Below, piece by piece: positions 6,846 through 14,598 of a stretch of 35,476 nt of DNA (the stretch's first letter is position 1; each line of letters starts with the position of its first letter). A program made the translations under genes and the position numbers. The stretch lies in NCBI GenBank assembly GCA_015066205.1, contig SVOV01000024.1:1-35476 (forward strand), written 5' to 3'. The notes beneath the pieces were generated by a model. It was not told the DNA's origin and made no database searches. It saw only the letters and a program-made list of their open reading frames with translations. Source of the stretch: Oscillospiraceae bacterium (GTDB lineage: Bacteria > Bacillota > Clostridia > Oscillospirales > Acutalibacteraceae).

Positions 6846-8060
6846 TTGTATACAGCGTTTATCGCGAGTGAGTATAATCCCTTTCATAACGGCCATAAGT
6901 ATCTTATAGATAAAACAAAAGCAGCCGGCTTTGATTCAGTTGTTGCTGTTATGAGCGGTAATTTTGTTCAACGCGGCGAGCCTGCCGTTGCTGATAAGTT
7001 TTTCCGTGCTGAAGCTGCTGTTCTCGGCGGAGCAGATCTCGTAATTGAACTTCCGTTAAAATATGCCGTTTCAACAGCATCATACTTTGCCAAAGGGTTT
7101 GTTGATACTGTAAATGCTACCGGAATGAGCGGAGCCATTTCATTTGGTGCATCGGCTGAAACGGACGAGCTGCTAAAAATCAAAGAAATAATTTTTTCTG
7201 AAAAATGTCTCGATTATACTGAGAAAAAAATTGCTGACGGACTTTCAAATCCGGTAGCAAAATTTCAGTTTCTTAAGGAGAATTATCCCGATACAGACTG
7301 TCGATTACTTAACGATGCCAATAACATTCTTGCTCTTGAGTATATCAATGCAATTGACAAGTCGGAATCAGCCTTGAAGCTATTCAGTGTAAAAAGGATT
7401 GGAGCATCTCATGATTCTGATGTAACAACGGGGGAATACTCCAGTGCGGGCTATATCAGACGGAAAATATCAGAAGCTTCTTCATTTGATGCTGTCAGAA
7501 TGTTTATGCCGAATGATGTTTTTGATTTGTACAAAGAGGGGTATAATGACGGAAGTCTTCCTGTTGATATGAAAGCTTTTGATGTTGCTTCATTTTCAAG
7601 GCTTATAAGCTTTGATGCCGAGTATTTCAGAAATATAAATAATGTTACGGGCGGTATTGAATACAGAATTGAAGATGCCATCAAAAAAAGCAATGATCTC
7701 TCTGTTCTTTATGATAATATCAAAAGCAGACACTATACTCATTCAAGAATACGCCAAATAATACTAAGCGCAGTTCTCGGTATCAAAAAAAGCGACCTTG
7801 ACAGAGGAGTTTCTTATATAAGAGTTCTTGCCTTTAATGATAAGGGCAGGGAAATTCTTCATCAAATGAAAAAGTCTGCAAATATTCCTGTAATTTCTAA
7901 TCTTTCAAAAGTGAATGAAACGAATAGTGAATCAATTATTGCTGATGCAAAACTTGATTATAATGCAGGAAAGCTTTATAATTTGCTTTTGCCTTCGCAA
8001 CGATTCTTAAATCCGGAATATGACAATCATCCGGTATATGTAAAAAACAGCAGTACCTGA
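6846..8060 (+). CDS. tmcAL: tRNA(Met) cytidine acetate ligase TmcAL
   Basis: TmcAL (YlbM family) uses ATP and acetate to acetylate C34 of elongator tRNA-Met through an acetyl-adenylate. The N terminus carries the nucleotidyltransferase motif FIASEYNPFHNGHKYL (HNGH at 14-17), then VMSGNFVQRGEPA, VIELPL and SFGAS. The 404-residue length is typical. The start is read as TTG at 6846, because GGAG lies 8 bases upstream and the family begins right before the EYNPFHNGH strand; an ATG at 6768 would add an AT-rich-encoded tail with no ribosome site. The gene is divergent from ackA, which makes the product acetate it uses. Its last codons form half of the terminator stem. Confidence 0.88.
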   Translation: MYTAFIASEYNPFHNGHKYLIDKTKAAGFDSVVAVMSGNFVQRGEPAVADKFFRAEAAVLGGADLVIELPLKYAVSTASYFAKGFVDTVNATGMSGAISFGASAETDELLKIKEIIFSEKCLDYTEKKIADGLSNPVAKFQFLKENYPDTDCRLLNDANNILALEYINAIDKSESALKLFSVKRIGASHDSDVTTGEYSSAGYIRRKISEASSFDAVRMFMPNDVFDLYKEGYNDGSLPVDMKAFDVASFSRLISFDAEYFRNINNVTGGIEYRIEDAIKKSNDLSVLYDNIKSRHYTHSRIRQIILSAVLGIKKSDLDRGVSYIRVLAFNDKGREILHQMKKSANIPVISNLSKVNETNSESIIADAKLDYNAGKLYNLLLPSQRFLNPEYDNHPVYVKNSST

Positions 8061-8076
8061 TGTACTGCTGTTTTTT
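8042..8076. terminator. Bidirectional terminator between tmcAL and the GH31 gene
   Basis: A perfect 15-bp stem, AAAAAACAGCAGTAC / GTACTGCTGTTTTTT, closes a 5-base loop. The tmcAL stop codon (8058-8060) is in the loop and its last five codons are the 5' arm. It gives a T tract on both strands, ending tmcAL and the convergent GH31 gene. Confidence 0.9.
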
Positions 8077-8078
8077 AA

Positions 8079-10484
8079 TCAGTAATATAGCTCTTCAAGC
8101 TCACATAACGGCTTTTTAATATTCTTTGGTATCAATGTAAAGGAATTGTTCTTTACAAATGAAGTAAATTTTGCAGCCTTTTTATCGTTACTGCCCTTCA
8201 TTTTTGAAATGATCTGAGTTGTAAGGAATTTTTTATCCGGATTAGTTCTTGCTTTATAATTAACGATTAAAACTTTGACTGAAGAACTGACGGGAATGCT
8301 TTCAAGCTTTACAGTCAATTTACCCTTACTTTTGAAATATTTATATTCGGCTGCTTTTCCGTCAACGATAACACATACATCTTCGCAATCACTGATATCA
8401 ATAAAGCTGAGAGTATAGCTTCGTTTTTTCGGAATAAGAGATAAGTCACCTTTTGCCTTTGAGATTGTAAAGCTGATATCTTTACAATCTTTTGCTACAC
8501 AGTAGTCTGTTTCAGTATATTTTCCATTCAGATAGTCAAGGGATTTACCGTCATCTTCGTATAATGTGAAGGAGTTGTTTCCTCTTGATATCAGTATTTC
8601 TAATTCTTCAGGATTTCTGATGCTGTTGGTTCCGTCATCAATGCTCAGCGGAATTATTGCACCTTCTTTTGCAAGAACAGGAATGGAAGACTGATCTCTG
8701 CAAAGCTCTGTCAGAGTGTTTCCGTTATAGATAAGACCTGTAAATATATCTGTATATCTGCCGGATGGAAGGTAAGCTTTTGTTGAAGCAAGGCCTGTTT
8801 TTTCGTCAGCCTTTTCAGTTATCGGGCATACTATCATTTCAGTGCCAAACCAAAATTCATTAGGGCATTCATATGCTCTTGAATCTCTCGGATTTGAATA
8901 ATACATCGGTTCAACAAGACATTTTCCTTTTTCTGCTGTTAATCTGTTCATAGAATAAAGATAAGGTATAAGTCTGTGTCGGAGTCTTAAGAAATCTGAT
9001 GCATTTTTTTCAACAAAGCTGTTATACATCCAAGGCTCTTTTCCCATAAACTCATTTGATGTTGAATGAAGTCTGTTGATTGGACTGAATACACCGTATT
9101 GAACCCATCTCAGATATAATTCATCATCTCGGTAGCCTCGGCAGTGTCCGCCAATATCGTGGCTCCACCAGCTGTAGCCGATATTGGATGCCGTAGAAGT
9201 GAAATATGGCTGAAAATCAAGAGATTCCCATGTCTGAACAGTATCGCCGGAAAAGCCGAGAGGGTATCTGTGTGAGCCCGCTCCTGCAAATCTTGAAAGT
9301 ATAAGCGGTCTTTTACCATTTCTTGAAATATCAATAGAATGATAGTGATTAAGAGCCCAGAGAGGGTCAAGCCCCTCAATAGCAGAATTTTTACCCTGTT
9401 GCCAGTCTATCCACCAGAAGGCAACCCCCTCATCCTCATGGGGATGATGTAAAAACCTGAAATAACCTTCAATAAATTTTTCATCTGTTATATCAAATTT
9501 TATCTGCTTTCGGCTTGACTTATCAATTCCCATAAATTCACAAAAATCTTCATAAGCATCCTCATAGAATTTGCAGCCGGAAGCGGGATGAAGATTCATA
9601 GTTACCTTAAAGCCGTTATCGTTAAGCCAATTCAAAAAAGCCTTATGGTCCGGAAAAAGATCTGTGTTCCAGGAATATCCTGTCCATCCGGGAAATACGG
9701 TATTGTAAAATAATTCATAAATACTGTTTTTATGCTTATCGTCAAGAGCATCTATGCCGAAACGCTTTACAACATCGACCCAATGCCAATCCATATCAAT
9801 GGTAGCGACTGTTACGGGAATTTTCTCTTCAATAAATCTTTCCATAAGCTCAGTATATTCTTTCTGTGTGTAGGCTTTATACCTGCTCCACCAGTTACCC
9901 AAGGCAAATCGCGGGATGAGCGGTGGTTTTCCTGTTAGAAAGAACAGATCTCTGACAGCTTCTCTGTAATTAAAGCCATAGCAGAAAAGATATATATCTG
10001 TAGTATGTTTATTTCTTTGCTTGATTTTACCGTCTTTGCCGAGAAGAAGCGTTTTGCTGTCATTGAGTACAGCAACACCGTTTTTTGATACTATTCCGTC
10101 TTCAAGTGATGTTTTTCCGTTGACATTGTCAAGGGTTCGGCAAGTACCTTTTAGATTTCCTTTTGAAAAGTCTTTGACAGTTCTTCCGTCATCAAGAGTG
10201 ACAGATATTAATTTATTTTGAGAAGTACTGTATCTTATCTCTGTCTTTTCAGTTTTTATGGTTACCGAATCACCGAAAGCATCAAATTTAAAAAACGGCT
10301 TATCGAAATTTCTGTTCAATACGGATTGTGACGGCTCATTACAGAACTGATTTTTATCATCCGTTTCGACTCTTATTAAATAGGGTGTAAGAACAGAAAA
10401 TCTTATGTTCTTATAAATAATAATGAATTCATCCGAAGTTACAGGATCACATTCCGGATTAAATCTTTTCATATATTCACTCAT
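8079..10484 (-). CDS. Glycoside hydrolase family 31 alpha-glycosidase
   Basis: An 801-residue retaining alpha-glycosidase, probably an intracellular alpha-glucosidase or alpha-xylosidase since no signal peptide is present. Domain order: N-terminal beta-sandwich (about 1-180, with FCYGFNYREAVRDLFFLTGKPPLIP leading into the barrel), (beta/alpha)8 barrel (190-540), then C-terminal beta domains including a DUF5110-like region. The nucleophile is D360 in FWWIDWQQG, a variant of the more common WxDMNE, and the acid/base is D414 in FSGDTVQTW. GNWWSRY, DIGG and RHRLIPYLYS are further family signatures. AAGGAGG precedes the ATG by 8 bases. It has its own strong promoter just behind the sigK stop. The last ~70 residues are lysine-rich and unlike a catalytic domain. 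Confidence 0.88.
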   Translation of the reverse strand: MSEYMKRFNPECDPVTSDEFIIIYKNIRFSVLTPYLIRVETDDKNQFCNEPSQSVLNRNFDKPFFKFDAFGDSVTIKTEKTEIRYSTSQNKLISVTLDDGRTVKDFSKGNLKGTCRTLDNVNGKTSLEDGIVSKNGVAVLNDSKTLLLGKDGKIKQRNKHTTDIYLFCYGFNYREAVRDLFFLTGKPPLIPRFALGNWWSRYKAYTQKEYTELMERFIEEKIPVTVATIDMDWHWVDVVKRFGIDALDDKHKNSIYELFYNTVFPGWTGYSWNTDLFPDHKAFLNWLNDNGFKVTMNLHPASGCKFYEDAYEDFCEFMGIDKSSRKQIKFDITDEKFIEGYFRFLHHPHEDEGVAFWWIDWQQGKNSAIEGLDPLWALNHYHSIDISRNGKRPLILSRFAGAGSHRYPLGFSGDTVQTWESLDFQPYFTSTASNIGYSWWSHDIGGHCRGYRDDELYLRWVQYGVFSPINRLHSTSNEFMGKEPWMYNSFVEKNASDFLRLRHRLIPYLYSMNRLTAEKGKCLVEPMYYSNPRDSRAYECPNEFWFGTEMIVCPITEKADEKTGLASTKAYLPSGRYTDIFTGLIYNGNTLTELCRDQSSIPVLAKEGAIIPLSIDDGTNSIRNPEELEILISRGNNSFTLYEDDGKSLDYLNGKYTETDYCVAKDCKDISFTISKAKGDLSLIPKKRSYTLSFIDISDCEDVCVIVDGKAAEYKYFKSKGKLTVKLESIPVSSSVKVLIVNYKARTNPDKKFLTTQIISKMKGSNDKKAAKFTSFVKNNSFTLIPKNIKKPLCELEELYY

Positions 10485-10504
10485 ATTGCAACCTCCTTTT
10501 GTCT

Positions 10505-10534
10505 ATAATATCATTTACATTTGAATAATGTCAA
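10505..10534 (-). promoter_or_regulatory. Strong sigma-A promoter for the GH31 gene
   Basis: On the minus strand: perfect -35 TTGACA at 10529-10534, an 18-base spacer, and -10 TATTAT at 10505-10510 preceded by TGA (extended -10). It sits in the short gap after sigK, so the glycosidase need not depend on sigK transcription. Confidence 0.75.
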
Positions 10535-10536
10535 TA

Positions 10537-11220
10537 TCAGCGGGAATTGTCAAATTTTTTGCGTAGATTTTTGATAATTTTCGTTTCAAGCCTGCTGACA
10601 TATGATCTTGATATTCCGTAGATTTCAGCAATTTCATTCTGTGTAAGAGGATCGAGTCCGTCTAAGCCGTAACGCATTGTAATAATCCGTTTTTCTCTTT
10701 CGTTTTTTATTTCTGATACAAATTTCTTGAGCTTGATAATGTTATTTTTTCTCTCAAAGTCCTCAACAGCTGTGTCTTCTACTGCAATAATATCCATTAA
10801 TGTCAGAGGATTTCCCTCTGAATCTGTTTCTATCGGTTCGTCTAATGAAATGTCCAGTACGGATTTTTTCTTATTTCTGAAATACATAAGAATCTCATTT
10901 TCTATACATCTTGAAGCATATGTAGCAAGCCTTACACCTTTATCCATATTAAAAGAATTAATAGCTTTTATAAGTCCTATTGTTCCTATTGATATTAATT
11001 CCTCATTTTCATTTTCATTGACATAGTATTTTTTCATAATATGTGTGACAAGACGAAGATTATGTTTAATTAGCTCTTCTTTTGCCTCATTACTGCCGTT
11101 TTTCATTTCCTTAAGAAGCTTTCTTTCAACATCAGGCTTCAGCGGCGGAGGAAAAGCACCGGCGGTTTCAAAGTGAAGTGCAAGGAATAAGATATTTGCA
11201 AGTAAAGAATCTAAAAGCAT
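10537..11220 (-). CDS. sigK: Sporulation sigma factor SigK (pro-sigma-K)
   Basis: The late mother-cell sigma factor of sporulation. The 227-residue product aligns from memory with Bacillus sigma-K through FPPPLKPDVE, EELIKHNLRLVTHIMKKYY (region 2.1), EELISIGTIGLIKAINSFN (2.2-2.3), LATYASRCIENEILMYFR (2.4) and the region 4 helix-turn-helix QNEIAEIYGISRSYVSRLE. The first ~20 residues (MLLDSLLANILFLALHFETA) are hydrophobic and sit where the cleaved pro-sequence of Bacillus pro-sigma-K lies. The gene is uninterrupted, with no skin-type insertion. GGAG lies 7 bases before the ATG. The related mother-cell factor SigE is a less likely identity, because the FP-PL segment is typical of SigK. Confidence 0.88.
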   Translation of the reverse strand: MLLDSLLANILFLALHFETAGAFPPPLKPDVERKLLKEMKNGSNEAKEELIKHNLRLVTHIMKKYYVNENENEELISIGTIGLIKAINSFNMDKGVRLATYASRCIENEILMYFRNKKKSVLDISLDEPIETDSEGNPLTLMDIIAVEDTAVEDFERKNNIIKLKKFVSEIKNEREKRIITMRYGLDGLDPLTQNEIAEIYGISRSYVSRLETKIIKNLRKKFDNSR

Positions 11221-11248
11221 AAATCAACTCCGAATATAATGATACTCT

Positions 11249-11272
11249 GAAACACATCTGTTGCTGTGTTTC
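11249..11272. repeat. Inverted repeat between sigK and the hydrolase gene
   Basis: GAAACACA and TGTGTTTC are perfect 8-base arms separated by 8 bases, in the divergent gap about 30 bases upstream of sigK. It could be an operator or a 5' leader hairpin of sigK. It has no long T tract, so it is a poor terminator. Confidence 0.45.
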
Positions 11273-11285
11273 TTTAATTATATTA

Positions 11286-11314
11286 TTGAAATAAAAGAGA
11301 ATTTATGTTAAAAT
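11286..11314 (+). promoter_or_regulatory. Sigma-A promoter for the secreted hydrolase operon
   Basis: -35 TTGAAA at 11286-11291, a 17-base spacer and -10 TAAAAT at 11309-11314, with TGT ahead of the -10 (extended -10). It lies about 28 bases before the ATG at 11343. Confidence 0.7.
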
Positions 11315-11342
11315 AAATAAAAAATGTTAGGAATGATTATTT

Positions 11343-13256
11343 ATGAAGAAACTGTTGTCAATTATTCTTTCTTTTATAATAATTCTTGGTTCTGTTTCAG
11401 TTGTTTCATTTGCTGATTCAGAAGAAGCTTATCCTCTGATCGTTGTCCCCGGTTACAGCGCATCATATCTTTATGCTGTTGAGGCAGACGGACAAAAAAG
11501 GCAGATCTGGGGCTCATTTGAGGGTCTCGGTATTATTGATGCAATACTCTCAAATATTGCCGAAATCGGTATCGGCTTCGGCGGTGCCGTAATGGGCTGT
11601 CCTGATCATCTTGCAAAGACTCTCGGTGAAGGTGCGCGTGAGATTCTCAAAGATATTGCATATAAGCCTGACGGTACACCTGTTGTCGAAACTGTAACAT
11701 ATCCCAATGATCCTGCTGTTACAAATTATAAATATCTTATTGATGAAATGGGCTCTATGCACGCAGCAGAGATAGAAATTATGGATGATATCAAGGATCT
11801 TTACGGAGAGAAGGGATACCAAAACATATTTTCATTCCAGACAGATTTCCGAATGAATATAGTAGATGCAGCAGAAAATCTTAAAAATTATATTGATTCT
11901 GTGCTTGAATATACAGGTGCTGATAAAGCAGATATCTTTGCTGTAAGCTACGGCGGTCAGATCACAGCCACCTATCTTAATATGTTCGGACTTGAGGGCA
12001 AAATCCACAATGCTGTCCTTACTGTTCCTGCTATCGGAGGGGCAGCTCTCGCTTATGATGCAATTAGCGGAAATGTCAGATTTGATGAGGAAACTCTTTT
12101 CAGATTCCTTGAAAACGGCATGATGATAGAAGAAGATATCAACTGGCTTATGAAGGCTCATTCTCTGGGATTTCTTGATGAGCTTCTTAATAAAGCTGTT
12201 GAATACGGTATAAGAGATATTGTCGGTTTCTGGGGCAGTATTTGGGATTTTATTCCTGCTGAATATTATGATGAGCTGAAATCTCTGTACCTTGATCCGG
12301 TTAAAAGTGCGAATCTTATTGAAAAGAGCGATAAATTCCACTATGAAATTTTACCTTCAATGACCAGCCGTCTGCAAGCTTGTGTTGATTCTGGAATTGG
12401 TGTTTATATTGTTGCAGGTTATGGCAATCCTGCCGTTACCGGTCTTAACGAGCAGTCCGACGGAATAATTCATATTTCGGCTTCTACCGGAGCTGAATGT
12501 GCTCCGTTCGGGCAGAGATTTTCTGACGGATATACTTGCGAAAACGCTGTTTGCGCTGCACTTGGCCATAATCATATTTCACCTGAAATGACCATTGATG
12601 CCTCGGCCGGTTACCTTCCGGAACAGACATGGTATGTCAGCGGACTTTTTCACGGTATGACATGGAAGGATGATTATACAAAAGCTTTATGTAAAACTCT
12701 TCTTATGTCCCGAAATGTTGTTGATGTGTACTCATTTGAAGAGTATCCTCAGTTCAGATATTCTACAAATCCTTGTTTTGCTGTGGATTTTTATTTCGGC
12801 GGTTCCGCTTACGGTTCTCTTTCATCGGATTCAGAATCACTGATCATTAAAAATGTATCACAAAAATATGATGTAACCGTTTTGTCTGTAGTATCAGACG
12901 GAGCTGATCTGAGGTTTGATCTGCCGGCTTGTACAAATATTAAGCCGGGTGAAAGCATTGAGGTCTTCTTTGACGGATATATTCCCGAATGCAGTCAGAC
13001 AACAGCGGATATATCTGTAAACTTTACTTCGTTCGGAAGTATTACTCCTCAGGGAATCAGAACTCTTACTTTTACCGTTAAAAACGGAAATGATCTTGAA
13101 TATGACTCTGAGAACCCGTATTCCGATGAAAGCCAGCCAACATTTTTTGACAGAATCATTAATTCCTTCATAGAAAAACTATTGATCAAATCAGGAATGT
13201 ATGATCTTTTCAGAATGCTGATAAATTGCTTTGTGAGTATGATACCTGTAAAATAA
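11343..13256 (+). CDS. Secreted alpha/beta-hydrolase (lipase/esterase-like)
   Basis: A 637-residue exported protein of unknown substrate. It has a clear signal peptide (MKKLL, hydrophobic to residue 21, cleavage likely after SFA at residue 24). The mature N-terminal part looks like an alpha/beta-hydrolase of the LCAT/PGAP1 lipase kind: strand plus oxyanion loop LIVVPGYSAS, then ADKADIFAVSYGGQI with S202 as probable nucleophile. The usual GxSxG is AVSYG here. A late His (SGLFHGMTW) and an upstream Asp could complete the triad. Residues ~480-590 look like a beta-rich domain (FTVKNGND, DLPACTNIKPGESIEVFFDG). The last ~35 residues are amphipathic to hydrophobic and may bind membrane. It opens a plus-strand run that leads into cwlD and radA. 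Confidence 0.65.
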   Translation: MKKLLSIILSFIIILGSVSVVSFADSEEAYPLIVVPGYSASYLYAVEADGQKRQIWGSFEGLGIIDAILSNIAEIGIGFGGAVMGCPDHLAKTLGEGAREILKDIAYKPDGTPVVETVTYPNDPAVTNYKYLIDEMGSMHAAEIEIMDDIKDLYGEKGYQNIFSFQTDFRMNIVDAAENLKNYIDSVLEYTGADKADIFAVSYGGQITATYLNMFGLEGKIHNAVLTVPAIGGAALAYDAISGNVRFDEETLFRFLENGMMIEEDINWLMKAHSLGFLDELLNKAVEYGIRDIVGFWGSIWDFIPAEYYDELKSLYLDPVKSANLIEKSDKFHYEILPSMTSRLQACVDSGIGVYIVAGYGNPAVTGLNEQSDGIIHISASTGAECAPFGQRFSDGYTCENAVCAALGHNHISPEMTIDASAGYLPEQTWYVSGLFHGMTWKDDYTKALCKTLLMSRNVVDVYSFEEYPQFRYSTNPCFAVDFYFGGSAYGSLSSDSESLIIKNVSQKYDVTVLSVVSDGADLRFDLPACTNIKPGESIEVFFDGYIPECSQTTADISVNFTSFGSITPQGIRTLTFTVKNGNDLEYDSENPYSDESQPTFFDRIINSFIEKLLIKSGMYDLFRMLINCFVSMIPVK

Positions 13257-13280
13257 AAATTGAAAGGGGAGGTGAAAGCA

Positions 13281-13823
13281 ATGCGAGAAAGTTCAAAAGC
13301 ATCATTATGCGGTGTCATAAGTGCTTTGTCTGTTGTTATTATGCTTTCAACCTATCTTTCCCCTTTTTTAGTGTATACTGCACCTGCATTTGCCGGATTG
13401 CTTCTTATTATTGTTGTTAATGAGCTCGGATATAAATGGTCCTTGGGCACATTTATTTGTATCAGTATTCTTTCATTTTTTATAATTTCCGATAAAGAAG
13501 CTTCCGTGTTTTATACTTTATTTTTCGGATATTACCCTGTATTTGTTCTCTTTATTGAAAAAAGTATAAGTAATACTGTTTTGAAACACATTGCAGAATT
13601 TGTTGTTTTTAATGCTTCTTGCATTTTGTCTGTTGTTCTGTGTTATTATTTTTTCGGTATCAGTCTTGAGGATTTTGATTCATCAGATTATTTATATAAC
13701 ATAATATTTGTTCTGCTTTTGAATATTATGTGTTTTGTTTATACAAATCTCATTAATAAGTTGCAGATATTATACAAAAAACGATTCAGAAGTTTTTTCA
13801 GGAAAATGTTCAATCTCAAGTAA
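13281..13823 (+). CDS. Multi-pass membrane protein, ECF transporter S-component-like
   Basis: A 180-residue integral membrane protein with about five hydrophobic segments (roughly 13-30, 33-50, 58-75, 85-98 plus 105-130, and 140-160) and a basic C-terminal tail (KKRFRSFFRKMFNLK). The N-terminal pattern, a short charged start followed by SLCGVISALSVVIMLSTYLSPFLVYTAPAFAGLLL, resembles S components of energy-coupling-factor transporters, but the ligand cannot be told and the assignment is tentative. The start at 13281 is set by the strong ribosome site GGGGAGGTG at 13264-13272; an earlier in-frame ATG at 13260 would precede it. It lies 24 bases after the hydrolase gene, so it is probably in the same operon. 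Confidence 0.55.
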   Translation: MRESSKASLCGVISALSVVIMLSTYLSPFLVYTAPAFAGLLLIIVVNELGYKWSLGTFICISILSFFIISDKEASVFYTLFFGYYPVFVLFIEKSISNTVLKHIAEFVVFNASCILSVVLCYYFFGISLEDFDSSDYLYNIIFVLLLNIMCFVYTNLINKLQILYKKRFRSFFRKMFNLK

Positions 13824-13877
13824 TTATTGATTACTGACGGCATAATTATTACTAAATAATTTAATTTGGTGATAATT

Positions 13878-14597
13878 TTGAAGGAAGCTTTGTCAATTAT
13901 TCTTGCTACTATTATTTTTTCATTATGTCTTTTTGTAACTGTGGAAAAAATTGATAACAATATCAGTTCGGCCGTATCAACATATAACGAACACTTTTCT
14001 CCCCATATGATAATCCTTGATGCAGGGCACGGCGGTGAAGACAGCGGTGCTGTAGCGAGGAATAATATATATGAAAAAGACATTAATCTTGAGATTTGTG
14101 ATAAGATTTCTCTCTTTTTTGATTTATTCGGTATAAAGTATATTAAAATCAGAGATTCAGATGTAAGTGTTGGTGATACCTCTTTGGATACCATCAGAAA
14201 GAGGAAGGCATCAGACATAAATAAAAGATATGAAATTATTAATTCTTATGAAAATTCTGTTTTACTGAGTATTCATCAGAATATGTTTCCTGTCGAAAAG
14301 TATTCAGGTTTGCAGGTGTTTTACGCTGTTACTGATGGTTCAGAAATACTTGCCGAGAGTATCCAGAATACTGTTTGTGTTAATCTTCAGCCTGATAATA
14401 CAAGATCCATCAAAAAGTGTGACAGTTCGGTATATTTGCTTCATAAAGCTAAGGTTCCGTCTGTTATGGTAGAATGTGGCTTTCTTTCTAATGAAAATGA
14501 ATTTAAGCTCCTGACAGATTCGTTGTATCAGGCTAAGCTTTCATATTTTATTTACAAAGGAATATCAGATTATTTAATTAGTAATAAGGATGTTTGA
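13878..14597 (+). CDS. cwlD: N-acetylmuramoyl-L-alanine amidase, CwlD-like
   Basis: A zinc amidase of the Amidase_3 family that cuts the bond between muramic acid and L-alanine. In Bacillus, CwlD makes the muramic-lactam of the spore cortex. The 239-residue product has an N-terminal hydrophobic segment (about 4-22) as signal or anchor. The zinc/catalytic residues follow: H51 in LDAGHGGEDSGA, E65 in YEKDIN, H133 in SIHQN and E199 in VMVECGFLSN. The start is read as TTG at 13878, with GGTGAT 4 bases upstream; the in-frame TTG at 13866 would overlap that ribosome site. The length and the presence of sigK and a spoIIM-like gene support the sporulation role. radA follows after one base. Confidence 0.8.
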   Translation: MKEALSIILATIIFSLCLFVTVEKIDNNISSAVSTYNEHFSPHMIILDAGHGGEDSGAVARNNIYEKDINLEICDKISLFFDLFGIKYIKIRDSDVSVGDTSLDTIRKRKASDINKRYEIINSYENSVLLSIHQNMFPVEKYSGLQVFYAVTDGSEILAESIQNTVCVNLQPDNTRSIKKCDSSVYLLHKAKVPSVMVECGFLSNENEFKLLTDSLYQAKLSYFIYKGISDYLISNKDV

Positions 14598-14598
14598 T

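Noticed and set aside
10537-11220. Interrupted sigK with a skin-like element
   Set aside because: The reading frame is continuous from the pro-sequence to the end of region 4, and the tyrosine recombinase gene is 5 kb away on the other strand and not of the serine recombinase type used for skin excision.
11832-12341. Long open frame antisense to the secreted hydrolase
   Set aside because: The sense frame has a signal peptide, ribosome site, promoter and hydrolase motifs; the antisense frame has none of these.
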